A stretch of DNA of 64,000 nucleotides from Streptomyces fulvorobeus. Lineage in GTDB: Bacteria > Actinomycetota > Actinomycetes > Streptomycetales > Streptomycetaceae. The stretch is from the NCBI RefSeq assembly GCF_013167895.1, contig NZ_BLWC01000001.1, positions 2,914,001 to 2,978,000 of the forward strand, read 5' to 3'. The notes under the pieces are model-generated. The model did no database searches and was not told the origin of the DNA. It saw nothing but the letters and a program-made list of their open reading frames with translations. Shown one piece after another: positions 1 through 7,476 of this stretch (positions are counted from its first letter, which is position 1; each line of letters opens with the position of its first letter). Made by a program: the position numbers and the translations under genes.

Positions 1-492
1 GGTGTCGCCCACAACCCGTGGGAGCCGATGCGGGACGCCTTCGACGCGGCCGGCTGGCTGGGCCTGTCCAACACACGCGGGCGGCTGAGCCTCGACGGCC
101 TGGAGATCGCGTTCACCGGCCTCGACGACCCGCACATCAAGCGCGACCGTTACGCGGAGGTCGCGGGCGGCCCCGAAACCGGGGCGGACCTCTCCATCGG
201 CGTGGTCCACGCCCCGTACCTGCGCTCCCTGGACGCGTTCACGGCCGACGGCTACCCGCTGATCCTGGCGGGCCACACCCACGGCGGCCAGCTCTGCATC
301 CCCTTCTACGGGGCGCTCGTCACCAACTGCGACCTCGACACGGACCGGGTCAAGGGCCTCTCCACCCACACGGTCGAAGACCGCCGCTCCTACCTGCACG
401 TCTCGGCGGGCTGCGGCACCAACCGCTACACCCCGGTCCGCTTCGCCTGCCCCCCCGAGGCCACGCTGCTGACGCTGACACCCCGCGACTGA
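1..492 (+). CDS. Metallophosphoesterase, C-terminal part (5' end outside window)
   Basis: The frame is open from the first base and ends in TGA at 490-492, so the start lies upstream. The visible 163 residues contain GHTHGGQ, the last metal-binding block of calcineurin-like phosphoesterases, and the VVHAPYL stretch that usually precedes it. Such enzymes hydrolyse phosphomonoesters or diesters with a dinuclear metal centre; many actinobacterial members of this size class are membrane anchored, but that part is not visible. It reads toward the tRNA gene. The substrate cannot be told from the sequence. Confidence 0.85.
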   Translation, partial: GVAHNPWEPMRDAFDAAGWLGLSNTRGRLSLDGLEIAFTGLDDPHIKRDRYAEVAGGPETGADLSIGVVHAPYLRSLDAFTADGYPLILAGHTHGGQLCIPFYGALVTNCDLDTDRVKGLSTHTVEDRRSYLHVSAGCGTNRYTPVRFACPPEATLLTLTPRD

Positions 493-622
493 CGTACGGC
501 GGAGGGTCAGGTGCCCGGCCGCCTCAGCGGCCCTGAGGCCGCCCACGCCCGCCGAAACCGGATTTCGCCTCCGGCCGCGGGTGGGCTAAAGTAATCGATG
601 TCGCCGGGAGACCGCGCGGCAT

Positions 623-696
623 CGGGGTGTAGCGCAGCTTGGCAGCGCGCTTCGTTCGGGACGAAGAGGTCGTGGGTTCAAATCCCGCCACCCCGA
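623..696 (+). tRNA. tRNA-Pro (anticodon CGG)
   Basis: A 74-nt cloverleaf: acceptor stem CGGGGTG (623-629) pairs with CACCCCG (689-695), discriminator A696, anticodon stem CTTCG/CGAAG around loop TTCGGGA (anticodon CGG, codon CCG), and T-arm with GGTTCAAATCC. No CCA is encoded. The 3' half from the anticodon loop onward recurs twice downstream (2861 and 12912), as expected of an integration target. tRNA-Pro is the known target of the Streptomyces element pSAM2. Confidence 0.96.
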
Positions 697-715
697 CAGC
701 TGAGTAGCAGGTCAG
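660..715. repeat. att-like site copy 1 (inside tRNA-Pro 3' half)
   Basis: This 56-bp segment runs from the anticodon loop through the tRNA 3' end into the trailer (ending in CAGGTCAG). It is repeated in the same orientation at 2861-2914 and 12912-12967. The length and position resemble the identity segment used by pSAM2-type integrases. It is the intact, tRNA-restoring end of the accessory zone. Confidence 0.8.
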
Positions 716-747
716 AGGGCCCTTACCGAATTGGTAAGGGCCCTCTG
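713..747. terminator. Strong hairpin after tRNA-Pro and integrase remnant
   Basis: A perfect 15-bp inverted repeat (713-727 with 733-747) around a 5-nt loop. It lies 17 nt after the tRNA and 45 nt beyond the stop of the opposing integrase remnant, so it can serve both. No clear T-run follows, as is usual in Streptomyces. Confidence 0.8.
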
Positions 748-791
748 GCGTTGTTGTGTGTCTATCTGCGTGACTATCGCTTCCTGCGTGC

Positions 792-1225
792 CTACGGCTT
801 CCGTGGGTCCGCGCCAAAGATGCCGTCCATGACGACGGCGCCCGTCTGGATCACCGGCCTGATCTGCTTCCGGTAGACCTCCTCGGTCACGGCCGTCCCC
901 GAGTGACCGACGAGCCGGGAGATCTCCTCCAGAGGGACGCCACGGTCGGAGAGCAGGGATACGAAGCTGTGGCGCAGCTCCCGAGGCGTCCACTCGTCCG
1001 CGTCGCTTCCGCCGACGTCTTTGAGTGCCTGTCGGAAGGCGCGCCGGCCGTTGGTAGCGTCGAGCGGCTTACCGACGGCCGAGGAGAAGACGAGCCCGTG
1101 TTCCTCCCACTCGTCGCCGGCGGCAGGCCGGTCACAGCCCTGATCCACGTGCTGCCGCCAGAGGGCATCGATACGCGTGACGGCAGGGCGAGCGTGCGCC
1201 GGGACCTGCGGGTCTTGGTGTCGCC
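792..1225 (-). pseudogene. Tyrosine integrase remnant, catalytic C-terminal part only, frameshifted
   Basis: The C-terminal half of a phage/ICE-type tyrosine recombinase. GDTKTRRSRRTLALP begins the catalytic domain, followed in another frame by DALWRQHVDQG, then EWTPRELRHSFVSLL (the HxxR-region box) and LVGH...VYRKQIRPV with the nucleophilic Tyr. The N-terminal core-binding domain and the first catalytic Arg are absent; the sequence switches directly to a replication-initiator fragment at about 1226. A one-base loss near 1180 splits the remaining part. It ends close to the tRNA-Pro target, where the integrase of a pSAM2-like element sits. The deletion makes it non-functional regardless of the frameshift. 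Confidence 0.85.
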
Positions 1226-1338
1226 GCTCCGCCTGGCGGATGTAGGTGGTGAAGCGGGCCCGGAGTGCGCCTGCGTGAGCGTTCCAGAGGAGCGCGGTGT
1301 GGTAGTCGCTGCGGTCGGGGTTGAGCAGCGTGCCGAGA
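1226..1338 (-). pseudogene. Replication-initiator (RepSA-like) fragment fused to the integrase scrap
   Basis: In one minus-strand frame this piece reads LGTLLNPDRSDY..., ...LLWNAHAG..., RFTTYIRQAE. The pattern resembles an internal segment of the replication initiator (RepSA-type) of actinomycete integrative and conjugative elements. Only about 37 residues survive and the reading continues straight into integrase sequence, so an internal deletion removed the rest of rep, any xis, and the integrase N-terminus. The assignment rests on remembered family patterns and has no alignment behind it. Confidence 0.5.
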
Positions 1339-1495
1339 GCGGGGGCGCGGCGTCCTCGTGGGGGCGTCCTCGAGTGGACCGCACGGCGTCATCAACGGTC
1401 AGGCCGAGAGGCAGAGCGTCGGCTGTTGTTCGGTCCGAGGCATCCTCAACAGCGGCCAGGAGCTGCCTTACCGCAGGGAAACCCGGAGGTATGGG

Positions 1496-2440
1496 TCAGC
1501 TGCTCCAGTGACGGGCGTAAAGGGCGCGAGCTTCGCGAAGATTTGTGACCGTGTTCTCCTCGACGGCATCCAGCGACGGGGCATAGGAATTGTTGGTGTG
1601 GGCCCAGACGAGGTGCACCAGGGCGTAGGCCGCGAGAAACAGGTAATGCGGGTGCGTGTAGGTCTTTATGCTTGCGGCGCTGCTGTAGAAGGGAGAGAAG
1701 GACTCCCCGTGGTACCGCTCGTTGCGAACGGTATAAAGGAGCCCGCAAAGCAGGATACGCATCCGGGCATGAAGCGAGAGGCTGATCTGCGTTTCTGCGA
1801 CGTCCAGGGTTTCTCCGTTCAGGGCCCGGCGGAGCAGCATGGCCCCGCGACGAGCCGTATCAGTGTCCGGGGCGGCATATCTTTTCTCGACGAGAGCGAG
1901 GAAAGCTTCGATTTCTGAGGGCAGAACGTCTCCGACACCGTAGCTTTTTGCTAGCCTCATACGGGCGCGACCGCTACTTTCGACTGGCTCTCGGGTGATG
2001 AGCCGCTTGAAGAGGTATCCGCACGTCTGACTTGGAATATCAGCGAGTAGAATTTCCGTGACTGAGCAGGAAAGTCGCGAATCGGCACTCAACTGACCCA
2101 GCGTGTCAGTGATGTTTCGTCGTCGCCCCAAGTGAGAAGGCAACCACATACTGGCACTCCTTTCGAGCACCTTCCACACTGAGTCGAAGGCAATATCAGG
2201 ACGTCGAGGAAGGGCATCGAAGGCTTCCAACAAGAAGGAAACCTGCGTGTTGTACCAAATGTCATCCGAATAAGTAAGCGGGAGCGGGATGAAGAACCTG
2301 GAATTCGCTCGCGCCACCCGCTCGGCGAACTGCTCCTCGACGAGCAGGCGACGGCGCTCTTCCAAGATCCCGGATTGACTCCACTCGGTGATGATGTCGA
2401 TTCGCTCGCGCCGCTGGCGGGACCGCCCTTGTGGATTCAT
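1496..2440 (-). CDS. HEPN-like hypothetical protein in the integrated element
   Basis: A 314-residue protein starting at ATG 2440, chosen because GGAGAGGGAAG lies 5-15 nt upstream and the longer frame has no such site. I do not recognise a named family. The segment TVRNERYHGESFSPF carries R-x4-H (RNERYH), the HEPN RNase signature, followed by a helical stretch (HYLFLAAYALVHLVW). HEPN proteins are often toxins or RNases in defence and toxin-antitoxin loci; that role is inference here. Base composition is visibly poorer in GC than the neighbours, and it sits between two tRNA-derived repeats beside the integrase remnant, both signs of acquisition. No antitoxin-like partner is evident. Confidence 0.65.
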   Translation of the reverse strand: MNPQGRSRQRRERIDIITEWSQSGILEERRRLLVEEQFAERVARANSRFFIPLPLTYSDDIWYNTQVSFLLEAFDALPRRPDIAFDSVWKVLERSASMWLPSHLGRRRNITDTLGQLSADSRLSCSVTEILLADIPSQTCGYLFKRLITREPVESSGRARMRLAKSYGVGDVLPSEIEAFLALVEKRYAAPDTDTARRGAMLLRRALNGETLDVAETQISLSLHARMRILLCGLLYTVRNERYHGESFSPFYSSAASIKTYTHPHYLFLAAYALVHLVWAHTNNSYAPSLDAVEENTVTNLREARALYARHWSS

Positions 2441-3299
2441 CGAACTTCCCTCTCCCCATCTCTCTCCTTGAACGGGCTGACCCTCCACAACGGACCGGCA
2501 CCGGGGAAGCGGCCACCAACCGACGCGGGCCACGCACATCGTAGATCCCAGGCCGGTTGGCCAGGGACGGAATGGAGCAAAGCTCTACATTGAGCAGTTT
2601 GGCCCTAAAGCCTCTCTGTCAGAACGAGAGCTACGACGGTCCGTCGACGACCTTGCCGCAAGTGTTCTCAAGGATCAGAAGGGCTGAGGCCGGAGCGGAT
2701 AGCAGGGGTTCAGTGCGCTGGAGCCGTACTCATCTGAGTGTCTAACTGCGTGACAACGCCACCAGACAGCGGCGGACGAGCGCGGACACCCACGGACCAT
2801 CGCAGCAGTGGGAAGGTGTATCAGCCAAAGGTCGAGCCCTCACCCAAGTTGCTTCGGAATGAAGAGGTCGTGGGTTCTAATCTCGCCACCCCGACAGCTT
2901 CAAGACCAGGTCAGGCCCCTGAGTGGTTACCGGGGCGTCTTGGGAGCCGAGTCCGCATGTGACTCCCTGCGAGAGAGTCCGACTTACAGAGTTGAAGGCA
3001 TACGACAGGACCCATTGGGCCCAGCGGAGGGTGTCGGGGCTGATGTGGAGGACGGTGCTGCGCACAACCTGCCGGTACTCCAGCGCCTCGTTGAGCTCCT
3101 GCCGTTCTCGGACGATCGCTAGGCTGCTCCAGCTGAGGCCGGGGAGCGTGTCAGCGACGGCGTCGTAGAGAAGTCCGTCGTCTCATCAAACCGGCCAGCG
3201 AGCCTCGGCCGCAGCGCCTCCCACCTTGTCTGGGAGTTACGCCTCCCTGCCCGTCTTTCTCTCCGCATGCGCGGATCACCGGTGAGCTACCCTGCGCGC
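2441..3299. other. 859-bp stretch without an intact gene
   Basis: It holds the second att-like repeat (2861-2914). On the minus strand, roughly 3183 down to 2960, a stop-free frame with coding-like codon use (DAVADTLPGL..., EYRQVVRSTVLHISPDTL...) looks like the scrap of a gene I do not recognise. The rest shows no convincing gene or RNA. Confidence 0.4.
2861..2914. repeat. att-like site copy 2 (internal)
   Basis: Nearly identical to the tRNA-Pro 3' half: GAAGAGGTCGTGGGTTCTAA, then CGCCACCCCGACAGCTT, and again CAGGTCAG at the end. There is no tRNA 5' half before it, so it is a recombination scar and not a gene. It closes the small module containing the integrase remnant and HEPN gene. A weak 5-bp hairpin (2915-2919 with 2932-2936) follows. 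Confidence 0.8.
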
Positions 3300-3931
3300 A
3301 TGTGCGGACAGTTCACCGGCTGGCCGGAGCAGGCCATGGACGTGTTGTGGCAGCTCCAGGGCGAACCGACCCACGCGACCCGCGAGCGCTACCGCGCGGA
3401 CCGCGAACGCCTGGTCCGGCAGCCGATGATCGCCCTGCTCAACGAGGTCGCGGACACCGACCCCCGCTACGAGGACTTCTCCGTCTGGCACTACCGCACC
3501 GACTCCTGGTGGTGGCAGCACCAGAGCGCGGTGATCCGGCTCGGCCGAAAGGTCGAGATCGGTCTCCGGTTCTCCTTGGACGGCCTGCGGATCCAGGGCG
3601 CCTGGTGGTACCCCGATCCCGGCCAGGTGGACATGTTCCGCAAAGCCGTGGCCTCCGAGGGGAGCGGCCACGAACTGTCCGCCATCGTCGAGGACGTGCG
3701 GAAGAAGGGCTACGACATCTCCGGGACGTGATGAAACGCCCCCCGCGCGGCTATCCGGCGGACCATTCCCGTACGGACCTGCTGCGCCACCGTTCGCTGA
3801 TCGCCGCTCGCCCTCTCGGCTGCGAGGAGTGGCTGCACACACCCGAGGCGGTCGCCCGGGTCCTCTCAGCCGCCGCCGACCTGGACGCCCTGCTGATGTG
3901 GCTGGTCCGCAACGTGAAGCGCGCCCCCTGA
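3300..3931 (+). pseudogene. DUF2461/TIGR02453 family protein, split by a one-base deletion
   Basis: The first frame (ATG 3300 to TGA 3731) gives 143 residues with GLRIQGAWWYPDPGQVDMFR, typical of DUF2461. The missing C-terminal block continues in the next frame from 3731 to 3931 (MKRPPRGYPADHSRTDLLRH...EEWLHTPE). Restoring one G near 3722-3726 joins GYDISG to DVMKRPPRGYPADH, the family's normal continuation, giving about 210 residues as expected. The overlapping TGATG could allow coupled translation, but a base lost from a G run is more likely. Function of the family is unknown. Confidence 0.75.
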
Positions 3932-3948
3932 CCTTACGAGGGCGCCAC

Positions 3949-3979
3949 GCGGCACGGGAGGGAATCACACCCGTGCCGC
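3949..3979. terminator. Hairpin after the DUF2461 gene
   Basis: A perfect 10-bp stem GCGGCACGGG (3949-3958) with CCCGTGCCGC (3970-3979), 18 nt after the end of the DUF2461 frame. The remaining sequence up to the next gene at 4266 shows nothing recognisable. Confidence 0.65.
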
Positions 3980-4265
3980 CGACCTCGCGCTCGGAAGGCG
4001 ATGCGCACCTTCAGCGCCGACCGGTCGTCCATCGTCGGGGGCGCGGATGGGTCTGCCCGCTCTTCCTCGGCGCAGCCGAGCATCGTGGCTGGACGAGGGG
4101 CATCACCCGCTGGGAGCCGCCATGGACATTCCCGCCGTAGCCGTCAGTGTTCGCTTCCCGGATGGCAAGTTGGTCCAGGAGGCGCTCCCGTAGCCCATCG
4201 GAAGGCGGCCGGGCAGGGCTGGTGCTGTACTGGTAATGCAGCGTTATTCCACCTCTGGGGGCGCC

Positions 4266-5222
4266 ATGTGCCCTTCGCCGCCACCTGAATCGAACGCCTG
4301 GCGCGACCAACCCTGGCGCCCCGGCCCGGGAAGCCCGCGCGGTCCCAGACGGCCCAAACGCCTCAAGCATCCCTGGATGACCGCACTCCTGGTGATCGTC
4401 GGTCTTCTCTTGGGCCTGGGCGGCCTCGGGGCGCTGCTCGGGGAGGACCAGGAGCGCCCTTCCGGCACGGCTACGCCGACGCAGACCTCCGCAACTCAGG
4501 CGCCCGACGAACCTCATCGCGACTCCGGAGACATGACGAAGGCGCCCGCCGAGACCTCCGATGGTCCGACGGCCACACCAACGCAGAAGCCGAAGCCATC
4601 CTCAACAGCTCCGTCGGGCGTGACGGTGCTGCGCATCATCGACGGTGACACCCTCGAGGTACGCGGCGACGGCCGGGTTCTGCCAAAGGACACCGTGGCC
4701 CGGGTGCGGCTTCTAGAGATCGACACCCCGGAACGTGGTGCCTGTTTCGCCGACGACGCCACCGCCCGCACTGCCACACTCCTGCCGCCGGGCAGCCGCA
4801 TCCGCGCCGAACGTGACGCCGAACTCACCGACCCCTATGACCGGTACCTGCTCTACGTGTGGAACGAGCAAGAAACCTTCGTCAACGAGTCCCTCGTCCG
4901 CAGCGGTCACGCCAAGGCGGTCCTCTACCCGCCCAACGACAAGTACTGGCCCAGGATCTCTGACGCGGAGGACGCCGCCCGGCAGGTAGGAGCCGGCCTG
5001 TGGACGGCCTGCCCCGAACAGCCGGAGACCTCCATCGCTCCCCCTGACACGAACGAGTCGCCTGCCCCGGACACCCCGACACGCCTAGACCTCCCGGACG
5101 GTCCTCCCGCTGGTGTCCCCGACGTGGACTGCTCGGACCTCTCAGGCCCCGTCTGGGTCGGCCCCGACGACCCGCATCGCCTTGACCGGGACGGTGACGG
5201 CATCGGCTGCGACGCCAACTGA
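4266..5222 (+). CDS. Membrane-anchored thermonuclease-like (SNase) protein with excalibur tail
   Basis: A protein of 318 residues from ATG 4266 (GGGGG upstream); an in-frame ATG at 4236 is the alternative. Order of parts: proline-rich cytoplasmic N-terminus, one membrane helix (MTALLVIVGLLLGLGGLG), a Thr/Pro/Ala-rich spacer, an SNase domain (VLRIIDGDTLEV, RVRLLEIDTPERG, DPYDRYLLYVW, GLW near the end) and a C-terminal excalibur-type calcium-binding motif (DRDGDGIGCD with the paired Cys). SNase proteins cleave DNA and RNA with Ca2+; the topology places the nuclease outside the membrane. It may scavenge nucleic acid or act against incoming DNA. It lies in the accessory zone. Confidence 0.85.
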   Translation: MCPSPPPESNAWRDQPWRPGPGSPRGPRRPKRLKHPWMTALLVIVGLLLGLGGLGALLGEDQERPSGTATPTQTSATQAPDEPHRDSGDMTKAPAETSDGPTATPTQKPKPSSTAPSGVTVLRIIDGDTLEVRGDGRVLPKDTVARVRLLEIDTPERGACFADDATARTATLLPPGSRIRAERDAELTDPYDRYLLYVWNEQETFVNESLVRSGHAKAVLYPPNDKYWPRISDAEDAARQVGAGLWTACPEQPETSIAPPDTNESPAPDTPTRLDLPDGPPAGVPDVDCSDLSGPVWVGPDDPHRLDRDGDGIGCDAN

Positions 5223-6032
5223 TCCGCCCGCCACCGCGCGCCGACGCTGCACGAGTTCGGCCGACTGATCACCAGGGTTGTCGGTCACACGGTCCGGAAA
5301 GGGGAACCGGGAGCTGAGACCATTCGCCGTCTTCTCGCCCACAGGCACTTGCCCTCCGACATAGGGACATGTCATACGCAGCGGCAGTCGACCTCAGGGG
5401 ACATACCTGCCGGATCCCGAAGAAACCCCGTGTGCACGATAAGCAGAGTGCTGAATAGTCACCGCATGGATGCGATTGACGCCGCGCGTGCCGTTGTAGA
5501 GGAACACCACCCTGACGTCCGTGCTGCGTTCCTGTGAGGCAGCGTCCTGACGGGCCGCCGCACGGCGATGTCGGACCTCGACATCGTGGTGCTCCTCCAC
5601 GGCGGGTCGGACATCGCGCGTACGCGTGCTGAAGGGCTCAGACGGCCCCTTCGAATGCGCGACCGGGCGGGCCGTCAAAAGCCGAAGCCGGCCGACGACC
5701 GCGCGGTACCCCCGCAACGCCCATAGCTGTCAGGACATGCCCTTGCTCTGTCGTTCCTTGCGGACGACGAACTCGGTCAGGTGGCACTTCCGTATTAGCG
5801 CGGAGACCGAGGCCGGAGCGACAGTTGATCAGCTGCTCGATGGCGGCCAGGCACAGCGCCTTGCTGACCGTCACATCACTGCTGAGCTTGGTGGTGGTCA
5901 GCATCGGTTGCCCCGTCTGCTCCCGGACCGGTTCGGCGTTTCGGTGATTCGGCGAGACAGCCCTCGTGGGGGACCCCGCCCACGTACGCTCTGGGCGTCC
6001 GACGCACAGCGCCGGGCGCTCAAGGGGGCACC
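5223..6032. other. 810-bp stretch with only a gene remnant
   Basis: Apart from the nucleotidyltransferase scrap at 5466-5650 I see no gene. A minus-strand open stretch at 5638-5904 has no family features and is not called. Confidence 0.4.
5466..5650 (+). pseudogene. MNT-type nucleotidyltransferase remnant
   Basis: From ATG 5466 the frame reads MDAIDAARAVVEEHHPDVRAA then meets TGA at 5538-5540, and continues GSVLTGRRTAMSDLDIVVLL. This is the polymerase-beta-like nucleotidyltransferase signature, GS-x-x-x-G followed by SDLD with the two catalytic Asp. The stop replaces a residue just before the GS, and after about 5640 the frame degenerates. Such small proteins are often the MNT half of HEPN/MNT toxin-antitoxin pairs, but no partner lies beside it. 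Confidence 0.65.
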
Positions 6033-7433
6033 GTGGATCATCTCTTCACCGTCGATGGCCGGACGGCCACGCCGATATCGCGCACCGGGCTCGCCGCCGA
6101 GAGCCTGCTGGAGCGGCAGCATCTCCAGGAGTGGGTGATCGCCCATCCCCACGTGCTCGGGGAGTCGGTGCTCGTGATCACCTCGGAGTACGACCGGTGG
6201 GCCGACGCCGACGGGGTTCCGGCCCGTGACCGGCTGGATGTGCTGGGGCTGGATGCGACCGGGCGGCTCGTCGTGGTGGAGCTGAAGCGCGGCACGGCAG
6301 ATCGGGACGTGCATCTCCAGGCGATCACCTACGCCGCCCTGGTGTCCCGCTTCGACCTCCACACTCTCGCCCAGGCGCACCGCGACTTCCTGTCGCACCG
6401 GGGGCAGGCCCTCGACGCCGACATGTGCAAGCAGCGTCTGCTGGACCACGTGGACGGGGAGTGGAGCCCGGCGTTGCTCCAACGGCCCCGGCAGGTGATC
6501 ATCGCCGCCGACTTCCCCAAGCAGGTCACACACTCCGTGGTCTGGCTGTCGGAGATGGGCATCGACATCGACCTCGTCCAGGTCGGCCTTTGGCGGGTGG
6601 AGGGGAGTCTCGTCGCCGGGTTCACCAAGGTCTACCCGACCCCGGAGGTCGAGGAGTTCACGCTCGCCCCCGCCCGGGTCGAAGGCGAGGCGGTGGCCAA
6701 AAAGCTGCAGGAGCGCTCACGTTCACGCAATGCCGTCCATGTGCTCGTCGGTGCGGGCCTGCTGCCTGACGGAACCAGGCTGCTGATGACACCGCGCCAC
6801 GGCGTGACGGATGCCATCCGCACCGAGATCCGGTCATGGGTGGCGCAGGACACCGCCCGAGCTGCCGCCACCTGGGCCAATGACACCGCCAAGCCTCTGG
6901 TCTGGGACGCTGACAGAGCCTCCTACTCCCCTACCGGGCTGGCCAACCACATCTTCACGAGCGTGACCGGTCGCAGTGTGGACGGCATACAGGGAACGAC
7001 GTGGTGGGACGTGGACACCGCCCAGGTGCCCGCCGGCATCGACCCCGAAGCATGGGCCACGCTGGCAGGTTCCGACCTCACCGCTCTGGCCAAACAGCTC
7101 AGCGGCACCCGCAAGGACTGGACCGGGCTGCACACTCTGCTCAGCGGTGTCCCGGCCGGACGGTGGACCACCTACGGGGACCTGGCGGCGGTGGTCGGGA
7201 GCCATGCCGTCCCCATAGGCCAGCACCTCAGTTCCTGCGGCCGATGCCCCAACCCCTGGCGCGTCCTCACGGCCGCGGGGAAGGTCAGCTCCGGCTTCCG
7301 ATGGCCTGATCCCTCGCGCACGGACACTGCCCTGTCCGTGCTGATCGGGGAAGGCGTGCGCTTCGACGGGGAGGCCGCCGACCCGGACCAGCGCCTGCGC
7401 GAGGACGAGTTCCGGCGACTCCTCGACGGCTAG
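6033..7433 (+). CDS. PD-(D/E)xK nuclease - RAMA - alkyltransferase-like fusion protein
   Basis: A 466-residue protein from GTG 6033. Residues 1-215 resemble the NucS/DUF91 nuclease fold: D69 in RLDVLGL and E83-x-K85 in VVELKRG form a PD-(D/E)xK core. Residues about 230-325 look like a RAMA domain (GAGLLPDGTRLL..., SPTGLANHIFTSVTGRSVDG..WWDV), found beside restriction and methylation enzymes. Residues about 365-466 match the MGMT/ATL DNA-binding fold (VPAGRWTTYGDLAAVVG), but the reactive Cys of PCHRV is replaced: it reads NPWRV with W409, the substitution seen in alkyltransferase-like proteins that bind O6-alkylguanine without repairing it. A modification-dependent nuclease is the natural inference. 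It stands alone in the accessory zone, convergent with metG. Confidence 0.8.
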   Translation: MDHLFTVDGRTATPISRTGLAAESLLERQHLQEWVIAHPHVLGESVLVITSEYDRWADADGVPARDRLDVLGLDATGRLVVVELKRGTADRDVHLQAITYAALVSRFDLHTLAQAHRDFLSHRGQALDADMCKQRLLDHVDGEWSPALLQRPRQVIIAADFPKQVTHSVVWLSEMGIDIDLVQVGLWRVEGSLVAGFTKVYPTPEVEEFTLAPARVEGEAVAKKLQERSRSRNAVHVLVGAGLLPDGTRLLMTPRHGVTDAIRTEIRSWVAQDTARAAATWANDTAKPLVWDADRASYSPTGLANHIFTSVTGRSVDGIQGTTWWDVDTAQVPAGIDPEAWATLAGSDLTALAKQLSGTRKDWTGLHTLLSGVPAGRWTTYGDLAAVVGSHAVPIGQHLSSCGRCPNPWRVLTAAGKVSSGFRWPDPSRTDTALSVLIGEGVRFDGEAADPDQRLREDEFRRLLDG

Positions 7434-7476
7434 GAGCCCTATGAGGCTCTCAGCCCGTCGTTGACCGCTCCCCCGC

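Noticed and set aside
3722..3740. TGATG overlap in DUF2461 as genuine two-gene coupling
   Set aside because: The two products are halves of one known family, joined perfectly by one base, so a split by deletion is simpler.
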